This document shows positions 20,300 through 29,890 of a stretch of DNA of 64,000 nt, piece after piece. The notes beneath the pieces were generated by a model. The model was not told the origin of the DNA. It ran no database searches and was given only the letters and a program-made list of their open reading frames with translations. Made by a program: the position numbers and the translations under genes. This DNA comes from Botryosphaeria dothidea. Its lineage: Eukaryota > Ascomycota > Dothideomycetes > Botryosphaeriales > Botryosphaeriaceae. The DNA is taken from assembly GCA_011503125.2 (NCBI GenBank), contig WWBZ02000001.1, positions 2,480,001-2,544,000 of the forward strand. Reading direction: 5' to 3'. How positions within the stretch are numbered: position 1 is the first letter of the stretch; every line of letters begins with the position of its first letter.

Positions 20300-21832
20300 G
20301 TTAGGCTGCGAGGGGGTTATTGGTGTGGGCTGCGAGGAGGCGGGAGTTCTCGTGGGCTCTTCCCCCGAGGCATGCTGGGAGCTATTAAGTCCGGTGAACC
20401 GCATCTGGTTAGGAGGCGGGGGGCGGCTTAGGTCCCTTGGCCTGCCTGGCCCTCTCTTGGTCGGCTCCTCTTCTCTGGGCCTCTTCCTTAGCCCAACCGT
20501 TAACCAGTTAGTTTAGGGCTGTATCTTAGCCGTAGGGGTGCCTCCTCTATATCTCTCTGGTGCCGCTAGGCGGGCCTTGGTGGCCTTAGCCTGACGGGCT
20601 CTACGCGTTAGGCAGGAGTTGCTCTAGGCCGTATGCTCTTAGTTGTAGTTTGCACATTGCGTCTTCTCTTTAGGGCACTCGTAGGTATTATGTGCCTCGG
20701 CGCACTGGCCGCACCTATTCTCCCTTCCATAGTAGGTAGAGATATAGCTATAATCCTGGCACTTAAAGCACTGGGTTACTGTAAAGGTTGCACTATAGTA
20801 CTCTGCTATATAGAGAGCATAGTTACTAATAAGTCCTTTAGTAATAATCTGGTTGGCTGCCTCGGGGTCTATAGTGCTAAGGATAATAGCTGAGTACGTC
20901 TTCCCCTCTAGGAGCTTCCTTTTTAGCCAGGCTAGCTTGCTAATACGTAGTCCTGGATGTAGGGATAGGTTCTAATCCTGAAGGGTTTGGGCGGCCTGGG
21001 GGTCCTTGGTGTTAATATCTTTAAGGGGGACGTTGTGGACTAGCACTAAGTAGAGCTGCTGGTTGGGACGGACTTCCCTGCCTAGTCCTGTAGTCCATTC
21101 CTAATCCTGGAGGAGGGCTGCTCTAGTCTGAGCATCAGGTACAAAGAGCTTAACGTCTCTACTAGGGAGCTTCTTAGCCGCTAGCACTCTTTTATAAGCT
21201 AGGCTTTTCCCTGCCTGGATCTTCTTAATAATGGCCTCGTTGGTGAGGTTGGTAACCTCCTGTCTATTAGTCTTATCCGGGAAGTATAGGGTAAGCTCAG
21301 TGGTGGTTGGGGGGGTAGGGGGCTTTAGGGCTGCTCGGGCTGTAATATTGGCCCAGCTAGGTACTGCGGGCGTGGGAGTAGTCTGGAGTTGGCTGACTAC
21401 CTTCTGGACCTGCTGGACCTCCTTAAGGATATCCTTAAGGCCTGGCTCCTTGGTGGTCGCCTCCTGGCAGATAGTAATATGATCCTAGAAGATTGTCTTG
21501 GCAATGTCGAGAAAATTTTTCACCTGGCTGGAGAGGACTAAAGGGAGGCCAGCGGATGCTTGTAGGGCTTGGAGGAGGGTGTCTGCTATTTTTGAGGCTC
21601 TTTCAACGTATTCTACGCTGTACTAAGTGTTCTGCGGTTTGTTGGGGGTGCGCTGTGGTTGGGTAGAGGTGGTCACTGGAGGGGGCTGTTCGCCCCTTCC
21701 TGCGGCTTCTACATCAACCACAACGCGGCTGCAGCTGCTCTGAGTGGTATTTCGAGTCTCGCTGGGCCTAGGAGAGTCCCTGGGGCCCTCTCCCGGCGCC
21801 GTAGCTTGGGGTCGATTTTTTGGCGTGGTCAT
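20300..21832 (-). pseudogene. LINE ORF1 remnant: gag-like protein with zinc knuckles
   Basis: The start codon at 21830-21832 opens MTTPKNRPQATAPGEGPRD, a proline-rich N-terminus that stays open for 69 codons before the first stop. Near 20650-20716 an intact CCHC knuckle reads CGQCAEAHNTYEC. Just upstream in the protein a second knuckle reads CFKCQDYSYISTYY, where the conserved His and the last Cys are both Tyr. Each change is one C-to-T (or complementary G-to-A) step in a CA/TG context. The 3' boundary is approximate. Confidence 0.8.
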
Positions 21833-21840
21833 GTTTTTTT

Positions 21841-21856
21841 TGTTGTGTTACATAGA
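21841..21856. repeat. Target-site duplication, right copy
   Basis: This is the exact copy of the 16-mer at 16689-16704, on the 5' side of the LINE. Confidence 0.85.
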
Positions 21857-22707
21857 AAAACACCTTAACAGACAGCTATTTATTGTAGCAGTTCGGCCCT
21901 TTTGCCTTTTCATAGACCTATGCAAACGCCACCTCGAAGCACTTCAATAAACTCAAACCACCAATGCTAATGTCTACTAAAATTCTGACGACAAGCTCGT
22001 ATTCATGAGGTAAAGTGCTTGTGTGGACATAACGCCGAACTTTCTTTACTCAAGACGCCAGTAACCATCATATTTTTCAATCCAAAAATGTATTATAAGG
22101 CCTGAAAGTGGTGCTTGATATGTGAACCGGCCAACGCCTTCCCACTCTGCGTTTTTCGTCGTCATTTTGAAGTTTCGTATCAAATAAGCCAGCGCAATAA
22201 CTATCCCACCAGAGGCAAGACTATTGACTCTTGTCAGCAACGTTCTCTGGATAATCATCTACAAAACCTTATTTTATGTCAAGGTACTGCCTGATGCCCT
22301 TGGAAAAGGAATGTAAATGAGGTTCTAGGTCCTTGTCTTTACCCCCTGTCCACCACTCTGGATAAAAAGTATGGGTACCTTCGCCCCACAACACTTTACT
22401 AAAGTTCATTACATACTGATGAAATGTGATGGGTGAATCAATCATAATGAGTGAATGAATGACTGAATTTTTGAGTAACTAGAAACTATCTGCAACTAAA
22501 TAGAAGCAGTTGACAAATCATCAGACTAATGACAAATATCGAAAACAGAATTGATACCATGATAGTCGAACTTGTGTATGAAAGCTGATACATAAGCATT
22601 GCAGATCAGGTTACAGCTGATCTCAATTTCCATCACATACGTATACATAGTGAAAATGATTTACTGCTCTGTTAGCCTAAGAAATTGAATAGGAAATGTC
22701 CAGAGGC
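21857..22707. other. AT-rich intergenic region
   Basis: No recognisable gene lies here. A 70-codon minus-strand frame at 22046-22258 has one hydrophobic segment but no family resemblance. It might be a detached 3' exon of the DUF6536 gene. I do not count it as a gene. Confidence 0.5.
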
Positions 22708-24045
22708 TTACACCAGGAGAAACAATCTGGTTGCCCGCGACGAGCGGAGGCGCCTCCTCCGGTACCACCCTCGAAATTCACCTAAGGTGACTAAGTGACT
22801 TGCGTTGAGTTTTGTCAAAGTGATGGTCATTGCAGCCACCTTCACTGCGTTAGCAATGATGACTACAACAAAAAGCCATAGATCGTAGTTAAGACTGCAG
22901 ATATAATGTGGTGCATCTTCTACGAGACAGTATGAAACGAGATAACTCCAAAGTGACCAAAACGCGCCATTGAATACGAGACCATAGTATCCCACGGCCC
23001 AATTGGAGGAGTTCCTCCCGAGAGCCCCGGATGTATTGTTTGACAGGATATAACCATTTGCGGGATATGAGCCGTCCGACGTATGCCTGTATGTCCATGC
23101 CGTGGGATAATCATCCAAGGGAGATGACCAATCTAACCAAAGGATGGAATTGGTGTCATTCTTGACGGCCTCGGATACAACGAGGATATTTCGATATCTG
23201 TTTTGAAGCGAACTGCGGTATGCCTCCATGCAGTCTGCCGGACCCTTTTGTGTAAGTAAGCCCTGGATCGCTTTGTTGTAAAAAGTCTTCAGAAGTTCCG
23301 TGTCCGATACCGGATCCAGGGTGGGAGGATGATATTTGAAATCTTGTATCTGGTCGAATACCAAATTTGTGTTCGAAAGACCGCGCGTGTCGGAGACTAT
23401 GCCGACTTTATTGCTAGACGAAATGCTAAAAGCGGAGCCATGTGAAAAACCAGTCGTGACGACCACAGTAGCATACTCCGTAGCCCCAGCGCGCTGGAAG
23501 ACAACGGAATTGTACCTAATAAAGTCAGATCATAACCCAGCCTGGTTGTAAAATACTCCATACGTACATCAGATGTAGCGGCAGAGAAGAGAGAAGTAAA
23601 ATTAACCATAGAGCCAGTCGCTATTAGGTGCATATTTAAAGCATTTCAAATCCTGGATTCCAACACGGAGCCAGTAATTTCTTCCGTGAGCCACATCGAC
23701 CTCTTGACGAGTCGGGGCTGCCAAGACCTGCATAGTGTAGTTGCTTGCGCCCAGAAGGAGTGTGCTGAGGATATTGATGAGGAGATGACTCATCCAGGAA
23801 AGTTTCTTGGTGTTCACGCAGTTGCACTCGTACAAAATCCCTTCATCTGAGCTTGTGAGACCATATTTAGCAACTGACACCATCAAGAATATGCTGTTGA
23901 GCAAGAGTACAAATGAAGCGACGAGAATGTTTATAGCAACCCCTCCTCTCCAGCCACTAAATCTATTTCCATTCCAGACTTTTAATCGTGATATGAGGGA
24001 ACTCTTGGTCTCGGATTCGTGAAGTTCGTTATCTTCAGCTCCCAA
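22708..24045 (-). pseudogene. DUF6536-type membrane protein, frameshifted and lacking the usual C-terminus
   Basis: This is a member of the fungal DUF6536 membrane protein family, of unknown function. From the ATG at 24045 it encodes WRGGVAINILVASFVLLLN (first membrane segment), ECNCVNTKKLSWMSHLLIN and GASNYTMQVLAAPTR, all family hallmarks. At 23620/23621 one base appears to be missing. The next frame gives RLALWLILLLSSLPLHLM, and the spacing from GRNYWL to LW then equals the family spacing. A 52-base intron (23516-23567, GTACGT to TTATTAG) joins HLM to YNSVVFQRAG, and the frame runs on through N-glycosylation sites and three further hydrophobic segments to HLVTLG. After that the expected GDAI...SFL segment and the rest of the C-terminal half are not found. 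A real lesion plus truncation is likely, though an assembly indel is possible. Confidence 0.72.
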
Positions 24046-24996
24046 TCGTTCGTTTTCTGATATTATAGGAGAATTATGCCTGAAATGCTCATTGACTTGG
24101 CTGCTGAAGCTGTCAGTACCTCAAAGTTTGTACCAGAAGGGGAAAAGCAAAAAGGGAGTAGATTAAATACATTTGATAAGCAGGCATTTCCGCTAGTAGC
24201 CCTGGTTATGTCCACTGTCTTATGTGTGACTACGGAAGGAAGGAATCTCCTGATAGTGGGGTGTTTGGGTCGTGAGCGAAAGGACAGTGCGAGGTGCCAT
24301 CAGCTGTGCGGGAGAGCGCCCTCTTTAACATGAAGACGCTACGCTGATCTGGTTCAGATCGTAGCTGATCGAGGCAGTGCCGGTGAGTTCCATTTTAAAT
24401 CTGTCACACATGACACGACGTTGTGAGCAAGTGGTGCAGCCAAGAACGGTGCGCCTATATGCCTGGTCCATGGTTCATTTCGAACTCAGCCGCTGAGGTC
24501 CTTTTTTTTAAAAAAAAGAAAAAGAAAAAGCTAACCCTCCGAGCACTACTCGTGATAAAAGACGTAGGAGTTTTAGGTCTAGGCATTACGAGAAGACTTC
24601 AATAACAAACAGTTCGCGCGTCCAACAAATAAGGCCCCGAGGGCGTACGTATGACAAATGCTGCAAGGGCCTGCACTTCAGCATTTTGTGGGACTTCCAC
24701 ATATGAAACATCCCTACATTTGCGCAATCTTCGGGATGTTGGCAGAGCGCCTGATCGGGAGCTTCCCTTGATTTGATACTAAGGTCGTGGAACGAAAGGA
24801 CGGGCTGAACCACAGCCTCATACCGATATGCATTCAGCCTTATCTTTCAAATATTTTGCTTGAAGATGATAGTATCATGGAAGGCTGTAAATCAAATATC
24901 CAAGCTTGAAATGCTCCAGGTCTTCACCATCCAGTGGAACCGAGGGCGGGGTCTGAGTCCGGTCTAAAGGGTCGTGGCCGGCGTGGAGGTATGGTT
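24046..24996. other. Intergenic region with a T8A8 tract
   Basis: No supported gene lies here. At 24502-24517 eight T are followed directly by eight A and then two GAAAAA units, a perfect inverted repeat with no loop that flows into an A-rich run. It might be the tail of an old short retroposon, or simply a slippage-prone tract. Confidence 0.45.
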
Positions 24997-27065
24997 TTAC
25001 CGTGATGTGTGCTCGTCGCTGTCCATATCCGTCAGTTCCAATGCATCAAGGCCGCTGTTGCGTTCCAGTGAAGTTCTGTGCTGAATGGCCACTGTTGCTT
25101 CAACATTCGGTACCACCAGATCATCCATATCCCTGAGCGTATCCCGCAACTGATTCCAGTCTCCCAAAAGGACCCACCATCGACGTTTCACGACTTTCAG
25201 CCCTATAAACATCACAAGTAATAGTCCGGGTCCCAGGTACTGATCCAGGGCTTTTACTGTCAAGTGCTTCCGAGCTTCGTGGTTGGAGCTCCACAGGCCT
25301 GCACTTGCAAAAACCAAGAGAATGGTCAAGCTGGCGATGAGTGAGAACCATGCGAGCCAGGGCTGGGTCCCTTCTAGCCAACTCATGTGACCTGTCCTCG
25401 ACCACCTGTCGAATTGGACATAGTCGTTCTTGAGGTAGGTGTGATGCCTCCGCAACCACCAATGATAGCGGAGAAATGCGAGCGCCTGTGAAGCCCAGAC
25501 AATAATACAGCTTGTTGTTCCGATGCTTTGTAAGATATCCTGCATGCTATCGGTACCATTTGCATTGACCAGTGAGAGAAAAGGGATCCACCCAAAGATC
25601 ATGGAGCCAATGATAGCACGCTGCGGGACGCCATTACTATCAACATTTGCCAGAGTCGAAAGCCAGCGAAGGACCCGGGATTTCTCATCTCTTTGGATGC
25701 TTGATCCGAGTCCGTAAAGCGTGCGTGATGCGACAAACAGAGCCGAGTTGGCTGCACTGAATGCCGAGTAAAGCAGACACGCATTAATGGCACCTCCGAG
25801 ATAGGGAATTCCGAAGTTGTCAAGCGCGATGACTGGTACAAGATGCGTCACACCGTTTGCGGCGATGTTCTCGGCTCGTGGTCTGACGGAAGATTGCTGG
25901 CCCATAGCCAAGCAATCCATGGGGTTGTCCCCAGGCTTCCATTGGTTGTAGTAGATCATGAGAAACTGATCTGTCCAGGAAACGTTCAAGAGCATGCTAA
26001 CAATACTAACCATATACACTGACAGTACAATGAAGCTTATGTTTCTGGCGGGTAATTTCAACTCCGCTGTGTTTTTGGCCTCAAAGGCTGTCATTGTCAC
26101 TGATTCAACGCCCAGAAATGGGTATACAGCAAGGTTTATACCAATCCTAGGCATCATTAGTGCGAGTTCTGGATGGCAAAATGAAGGGTGAGACGTGCAA
26201 AGTTGAGATGGGCTTGCTGTCCGCTACTTGACAGCGGTATTTGAAACCGTCGGTTATGTCTGGAGACCCGTGTTTCAATCAGATAAACTCATGAATGTCA
26301 TATGTATCATAGACGGCCTTCTTACAGTCATTGCCATCGTATTGAGGTATCCATCCAGCGCCGGATCGCAAGGATAGCATGATGACGAAGATCATGAAAT
26401 AAATGAGAAGCTTCAAAATCCCCCCGAAAAGCTCGATGTAACCAAAGAGCTGCCGATCAGTCAGCTTGGGAAAAACGCAATTGAGGTGTGAGCCATCACT
26501 TGCCTTGACTGTGTTGAAGTTTATGAAGAAGACAAGCAACGGGCACAGCGCATATACCAGCGTTTCTGCAGCCTTACCTTCATTCCAATACCTCACGATC
26601 CCGCCCGCAGTAGATATGAGAGCAGCAAAGGTAATTGCCCAAGTGTACCAGTATGCAACACAAACCACCACTGCTAAGTCGCGGTCGACGAACCGACGAA
26701 CGAATTCAACCAGAGGATTTGGAATTGGCCAGGTAATGACCATCTCACTGATTCCTTCCATGACGGCCACTGCTACTACTCCGACAACGGCAAACGAAAG
26801 TAGCACCGTTGCGGGGCCTCCGAATGCGAGAATCTCCCCAACTCTGTTAGGGAGAATCCCGATAATTGTACTGATTGCAATCATCTGGAAACAGTCAGCA
26901 AGTACCGACTAACACAAATAAAATGGCCTGGCATACAAAAATCTGCCACCTTCCAAGCTCGCGCCTTAAGTTGAAACCGTGTTAGCGTGGTTTTCCTCGG
27001 CATTACAAAGGTTCTCACTTGAGAGGCGTGGCGCGTGATGCCCTCCGTCTCGCATCAGAAGTCAT
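24997..27065 (-). CDS. Amino acid permease (YAT/APC type), multi-exon
   Basis: This is a plasma-membrane amino acid transporter of the yeast amino acid permease family. Exon 1 (27019-27065) encodes MTSDARRRASRATPL. A 54-base intron (26965-27018, GTGAGA, GCTAAC branch) joins it to a 28-base exon (26937-26964) that gives KRELGRWQIF. A 52-base intron (26885-26936, GTATGC to CCAG) leads to MIAISTIIGI, the start of the first membrane helix. The long exon ends near 26330, with a strong GTAAGA donor after QYDGND. The junction to the last exon (PRIGINLAVYPFLGVESVT and on to a stop at 24997) is not resolved. One frame contains ITDGFKY, which looks coding, but I could not splice it cleanly. Two solutions remain: a 109-base intron, or a small frameshift near 26200-26300. 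About twelve hydrophobic segments are present in total. The substrate is not predictable. Confidence 0.75.
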
Positions 27066-27510
27066 GGCTGTTGTGTTGCCACTCGGACGGGTCAGATGGT
27101 TGGGCTGGGCATCCAAGCCATGATGCTTTTGAAGCTCAGCCTCTGGAACTTATATTGCGCAGCTGCGACAGAATCCTACCGTGCCGCACGGCTTACGTGA
27201 TTGCGCAAAAAGCCACTCTTGTGCCACCATGATAGGGTTGGGTAAGGATCGTCCGCGAGGCAACACTTTGTACCTGCAGGCAACGAGGTGATAAGAGAAG
27301 CGGCTTCTGGGGTTGCCTGCCAACCAATTTTCATCACACTTACTGCCCCACAACCCTATCTATTTGATGACCTTGGAGGCCATTCACCCAGCGATTACAA
27401 CCCGAGCCCGACTGAGATAACTTTGCCTTCCTTCCCCGTCCAGCCAACCGTCAGATCTCGCTGCGCCCATCCTCTAGTTGATTGTCGCGAGAAAACCCTA
27501 CTTTCTAGCC
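27066..27510. other. Divergent intergenic region
   Basis: These 445 bases separate the permease start from the small gene at 27511 and should hold both promoters. I see no distinct element. Confidence 0.45.
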
Positions 27511-27810
27511 ATGCAGCGCTTCGTTATTGGAGAACAAGAGTCCGGATACATAGAAGCAAAAGCGCTCGAAGATTTCCTTAAGATGCAGTTTGGATCCGAC
27601 AAAAACTACGACATCAAGGTCCGACTGCATTCCATTATCATGTACAAGAACACGGAAGCCGCTGACTGCGAGGCAGAAGAATGACGAGGCCAACTACGTG
27701 TACTGGTCGTACTCGGCCCCTAGGGAACTTAACAAGGTAGAGTATCCTCAGTCCTACCTCCGTGCAAGATTTCGCTAACCCATGTCCTCCACCAGGATGA
27801 AATCCAGTAA
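27511..27810 (+). pseudogene. Small uncharacterised protein gene with an apparent +1 frameshift
   Basis: The ATG at 27511 opens MQRFVIGEQESGYIEAKALE, then DFLKMQFGSDKNYDIKVRL, and stops after AADCEAEE. One base out of frame the sequence resumes as NDEANYVYWSYSAPRELNK. It splices through a 59-base intron (27737-27795, GTAGAG, CTAACC branch, CAG) to DEIQ and a TAA at 27808-27810. The APREL-N-K-DEI ending resembles the close of several short fungal proteins, so both parts belong together. The frame change lies in the slippery GCAGAAGAATGAC near 27672-27690. With one base removed the product is about 79 residues. Either the gene is freshly broken or the assembly has an extra base in the AGAAGAA repeat. 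No function is known to me. Confidence 0.5.
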
Positions 27811-28160
27811 GCCAAGCGTCGCACTAGTGGTCACTGCCAGCTCACGCTTGTAGGATTCTGAGAGGCGTCGATGAATAGGTGTTAGCAGGTATTAATTGTA
27901 TCATCTGAGCGGCAAGGCAGAAAGCGGGGTTGCCACACGGCGCATTGCCCCATCCCAGGGCACAATTTTGGGGGCTGAGCGACAGACGGCCTCCATCACA
28001 AGATAAGCCGCTGCACCTGATTCGGCTGCTCAGCCCCAGCACATAATATGGGCATTTCTAGCAGCCCGTTTAATCAATCCAACACGATCCCGAATCTACA
28101 TTTCTCTCTCGGAAAAGTCCTGTGAAGCTTGTCTGCTGCTCGCCGTTTTTTTGAGGCGAA
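27811..28160. other. Intergenic region upstream of the CorA-like gene
   Basis: I see no gene in these 350 bases. They presumably hold the CorA-like promoter. Confidence 0.45.
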
Positions 28161-29881
28161 ATGCCCAATGCTCAGGAAAAGAACCACCCATTTCCGTTCT
28201 CTGAGTATCCGCTGGATTTGTCGCACGAGGCTCTATTGGGAGCAAATCCAACATCTCTGCAAGAACGACTTAGTGAGCACGTCAGGTCAATCTCCGCAAA
28301 GAAAACGGTTCGGGTTGAGATCTTCGAATCCAAAGCGGATGCGAAATTACCAATCCAGCGAATCATCGAGGATCAAGCAAGCGCAGAACAAGCTATTTCT
28401 GTGCTCAAACCCGAGGAATTCGACTGCAGAATATTGTTGGTGGCCCTTCCTTCTGCTTGAGAGAGGTTTAACACTTGAGCAGTTGCCTTGTCCAAAAGGA
28501 TTCGCTACGACCGTTTCTCATTACAGCAAACTTGCTATGGAGACTCCTAGACACATACAAGATACCCGTACACTTTCTGGACATCTTGTTTGCTGTGCAT
28601 ACTGAGACACACATTGCTGAAGAGAGCTACGGGAATGTATTCCTGCAGACACTGGTTGAACCATCTCCTGCTTTTGGTAGCGTCTGACCTGGTACTCTCG
28701 GATCAAGAACTGCATTAACACCTTTCGCAGAGCTGTCTTATCAGGTCAAACATGTGGAAGCAAACAACCGACCGTCGGCATTTCCCTGGTCTACCAGACG
28801 GACGGAAGTTTTCAGCAGAATTTGGAACACCGGGGAAGGCGTAAGATCCTTCTGGTTGATTTTCAATCCCAAGGAGGACTCAGAGCTCAGCAAGAGGATT
28901 TATCAAAAAGCTCAAGAGCAGGGCCAATGGAATTCAGTAAGACGGAGTCCGGTGCGGCAGCACATCGATATTCTATCAACATACCTTGACAACTGGAGGC
29001 CCTTTTTGGGCGATCTTGGGAAACAGTACTCGGAGCTGGTAAGTCTTCCATTCTGTGGCGACAGCGTAAGCTGACGGAGAGCAGAAAAGGCTTCTATGGA
29101 CAACTGAGTTCGAGGATGAGGCAAACTTCAATCAAGTGTTGAACTTCAAGTCCATGCGGTCTCTCCGAGGACTGGAAGAGAGAGTGCAGATGGCTGAAGT
29201 CATCCTCAGTCAAACAGAGAAGCTCATCCGAGTTCTGGTTGAACTGAACCATAATATGTTCCAAAGCAGCATGTACGAGCAGAAGGAGTTTACCATTACG
29301 GAAAATGCCCTGAAAGCTATTAAAGTGAAGCTTGAAGGACACCAGACATCTGCACAGGCACTCGAGCTTCGCATTCAAGGAATCCTCAAACTTGTAAGTA
29401 GTACAGGCAGAATGACAGAAAAGTAATGCGTATTAATATTGCAAGGTAACGGATGCTCTGAACCTAAAAAATCAGAGTGCTGCAGCGAAAAGTCAAAAGA
29501 CCGCAGCCGACAACCAAGCAGTCGCGACAGAAATCAGCAAAGGAGTGTATGCTCTGACACTGGATAGTGTTGATGATAGCGCAATTGCGAGAACAGTGAC
29601 ACTGGCGACACTGATTTATCTTCCGGCCAGCTTTGTTGCTGTAAGTGCGGAGTGTCCGTGAGTACAGGAACTCGAAGCTGATCAAGAAAATGTAGACACT
29701 TTTTGGAATGAATTTCTTTGACTTCAACAACAAGACACAACGAATGAGCATATCAAAAGATTCCTGGATATACCTTCTTGTCACCATCCCATTGACGGCT
29801 GTAACGGGATTGATATGGTGGCACGCGGCAAGAAATCACAGAATGAAGAGGGAATTGAGAGAAAGGCCTCCACAAGCCTGA
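28161..29881 (+). CDS. CorA-like Mg2+ transporter-domain protein, 488 aa, six exons
   Basis: This is a fungal CorA-like membrane protein. The exons are 28161-28435, 28483-28676, 28731-29038, 29085-29393, 29446-29640 and 29696-29881. The introns are 46-55 bases, and the joined frame closes exactly at 489 codons. The long N-terminal cytoplasmic part includes DSLRPFLITANLL, EESYGNVFLQTL and FELSYQVKHVE. A helical stalk follows (MRSLRGLEERVQMAEVIL, then a long charged coil). The C-terminus has two membrane helices. The first ends in the CorA signature GMN (TLFGMNFFDFNN), and the second is YLLVTIPLTAVTGLIWW. The family forms pentameric Mg2+ channels, but many fungal paralogues are uncharacterised. 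The gene ends nine bases before the stop of the opposing kinase gene, so the two 3' UTRs must overlap. Confidence 0.88.
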
Positions 29882-29890
29882 TAATACTTT

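Larger units (their letters stand above)
16705..21840 (-). mobile_element. Tad-like non-LTR retrotransposon (LINE), inactivated by RIP-like mutation
   Basis: This is a 5.1 kb non-LTR element transcribed from the minus strand and bounded by a 16-base direct repeat. It has the two-ORF layout of the Tad/I group. A gag-like ORF1 carries CCHC zinc knuckles, and ORF2 carries an AP-like endonuclease, a reverse transcriptase and a cysteine-rich C-terminal region. The 3' end runs into a short TAGATAGATA-type tail instead of poly(A). The 5' boundary falls right before the ORF1 start codon, so the 5' UTR is absent or very short. Both ORFs are riddled with stops, mostly TAG, and the whole element is conspicuously rich in CTA and TAG, which fits C-to-T change at CAG on both strands. 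Confidence 0.88.

Noticed and set aside
28430..28490. Frameshift in the CorA-like gene
   Set aside because: First suspected because three frames are used in 60 bases. A 47-base intron (28436-28482) restores the frame, and the whole six-exon gene closes exactly.
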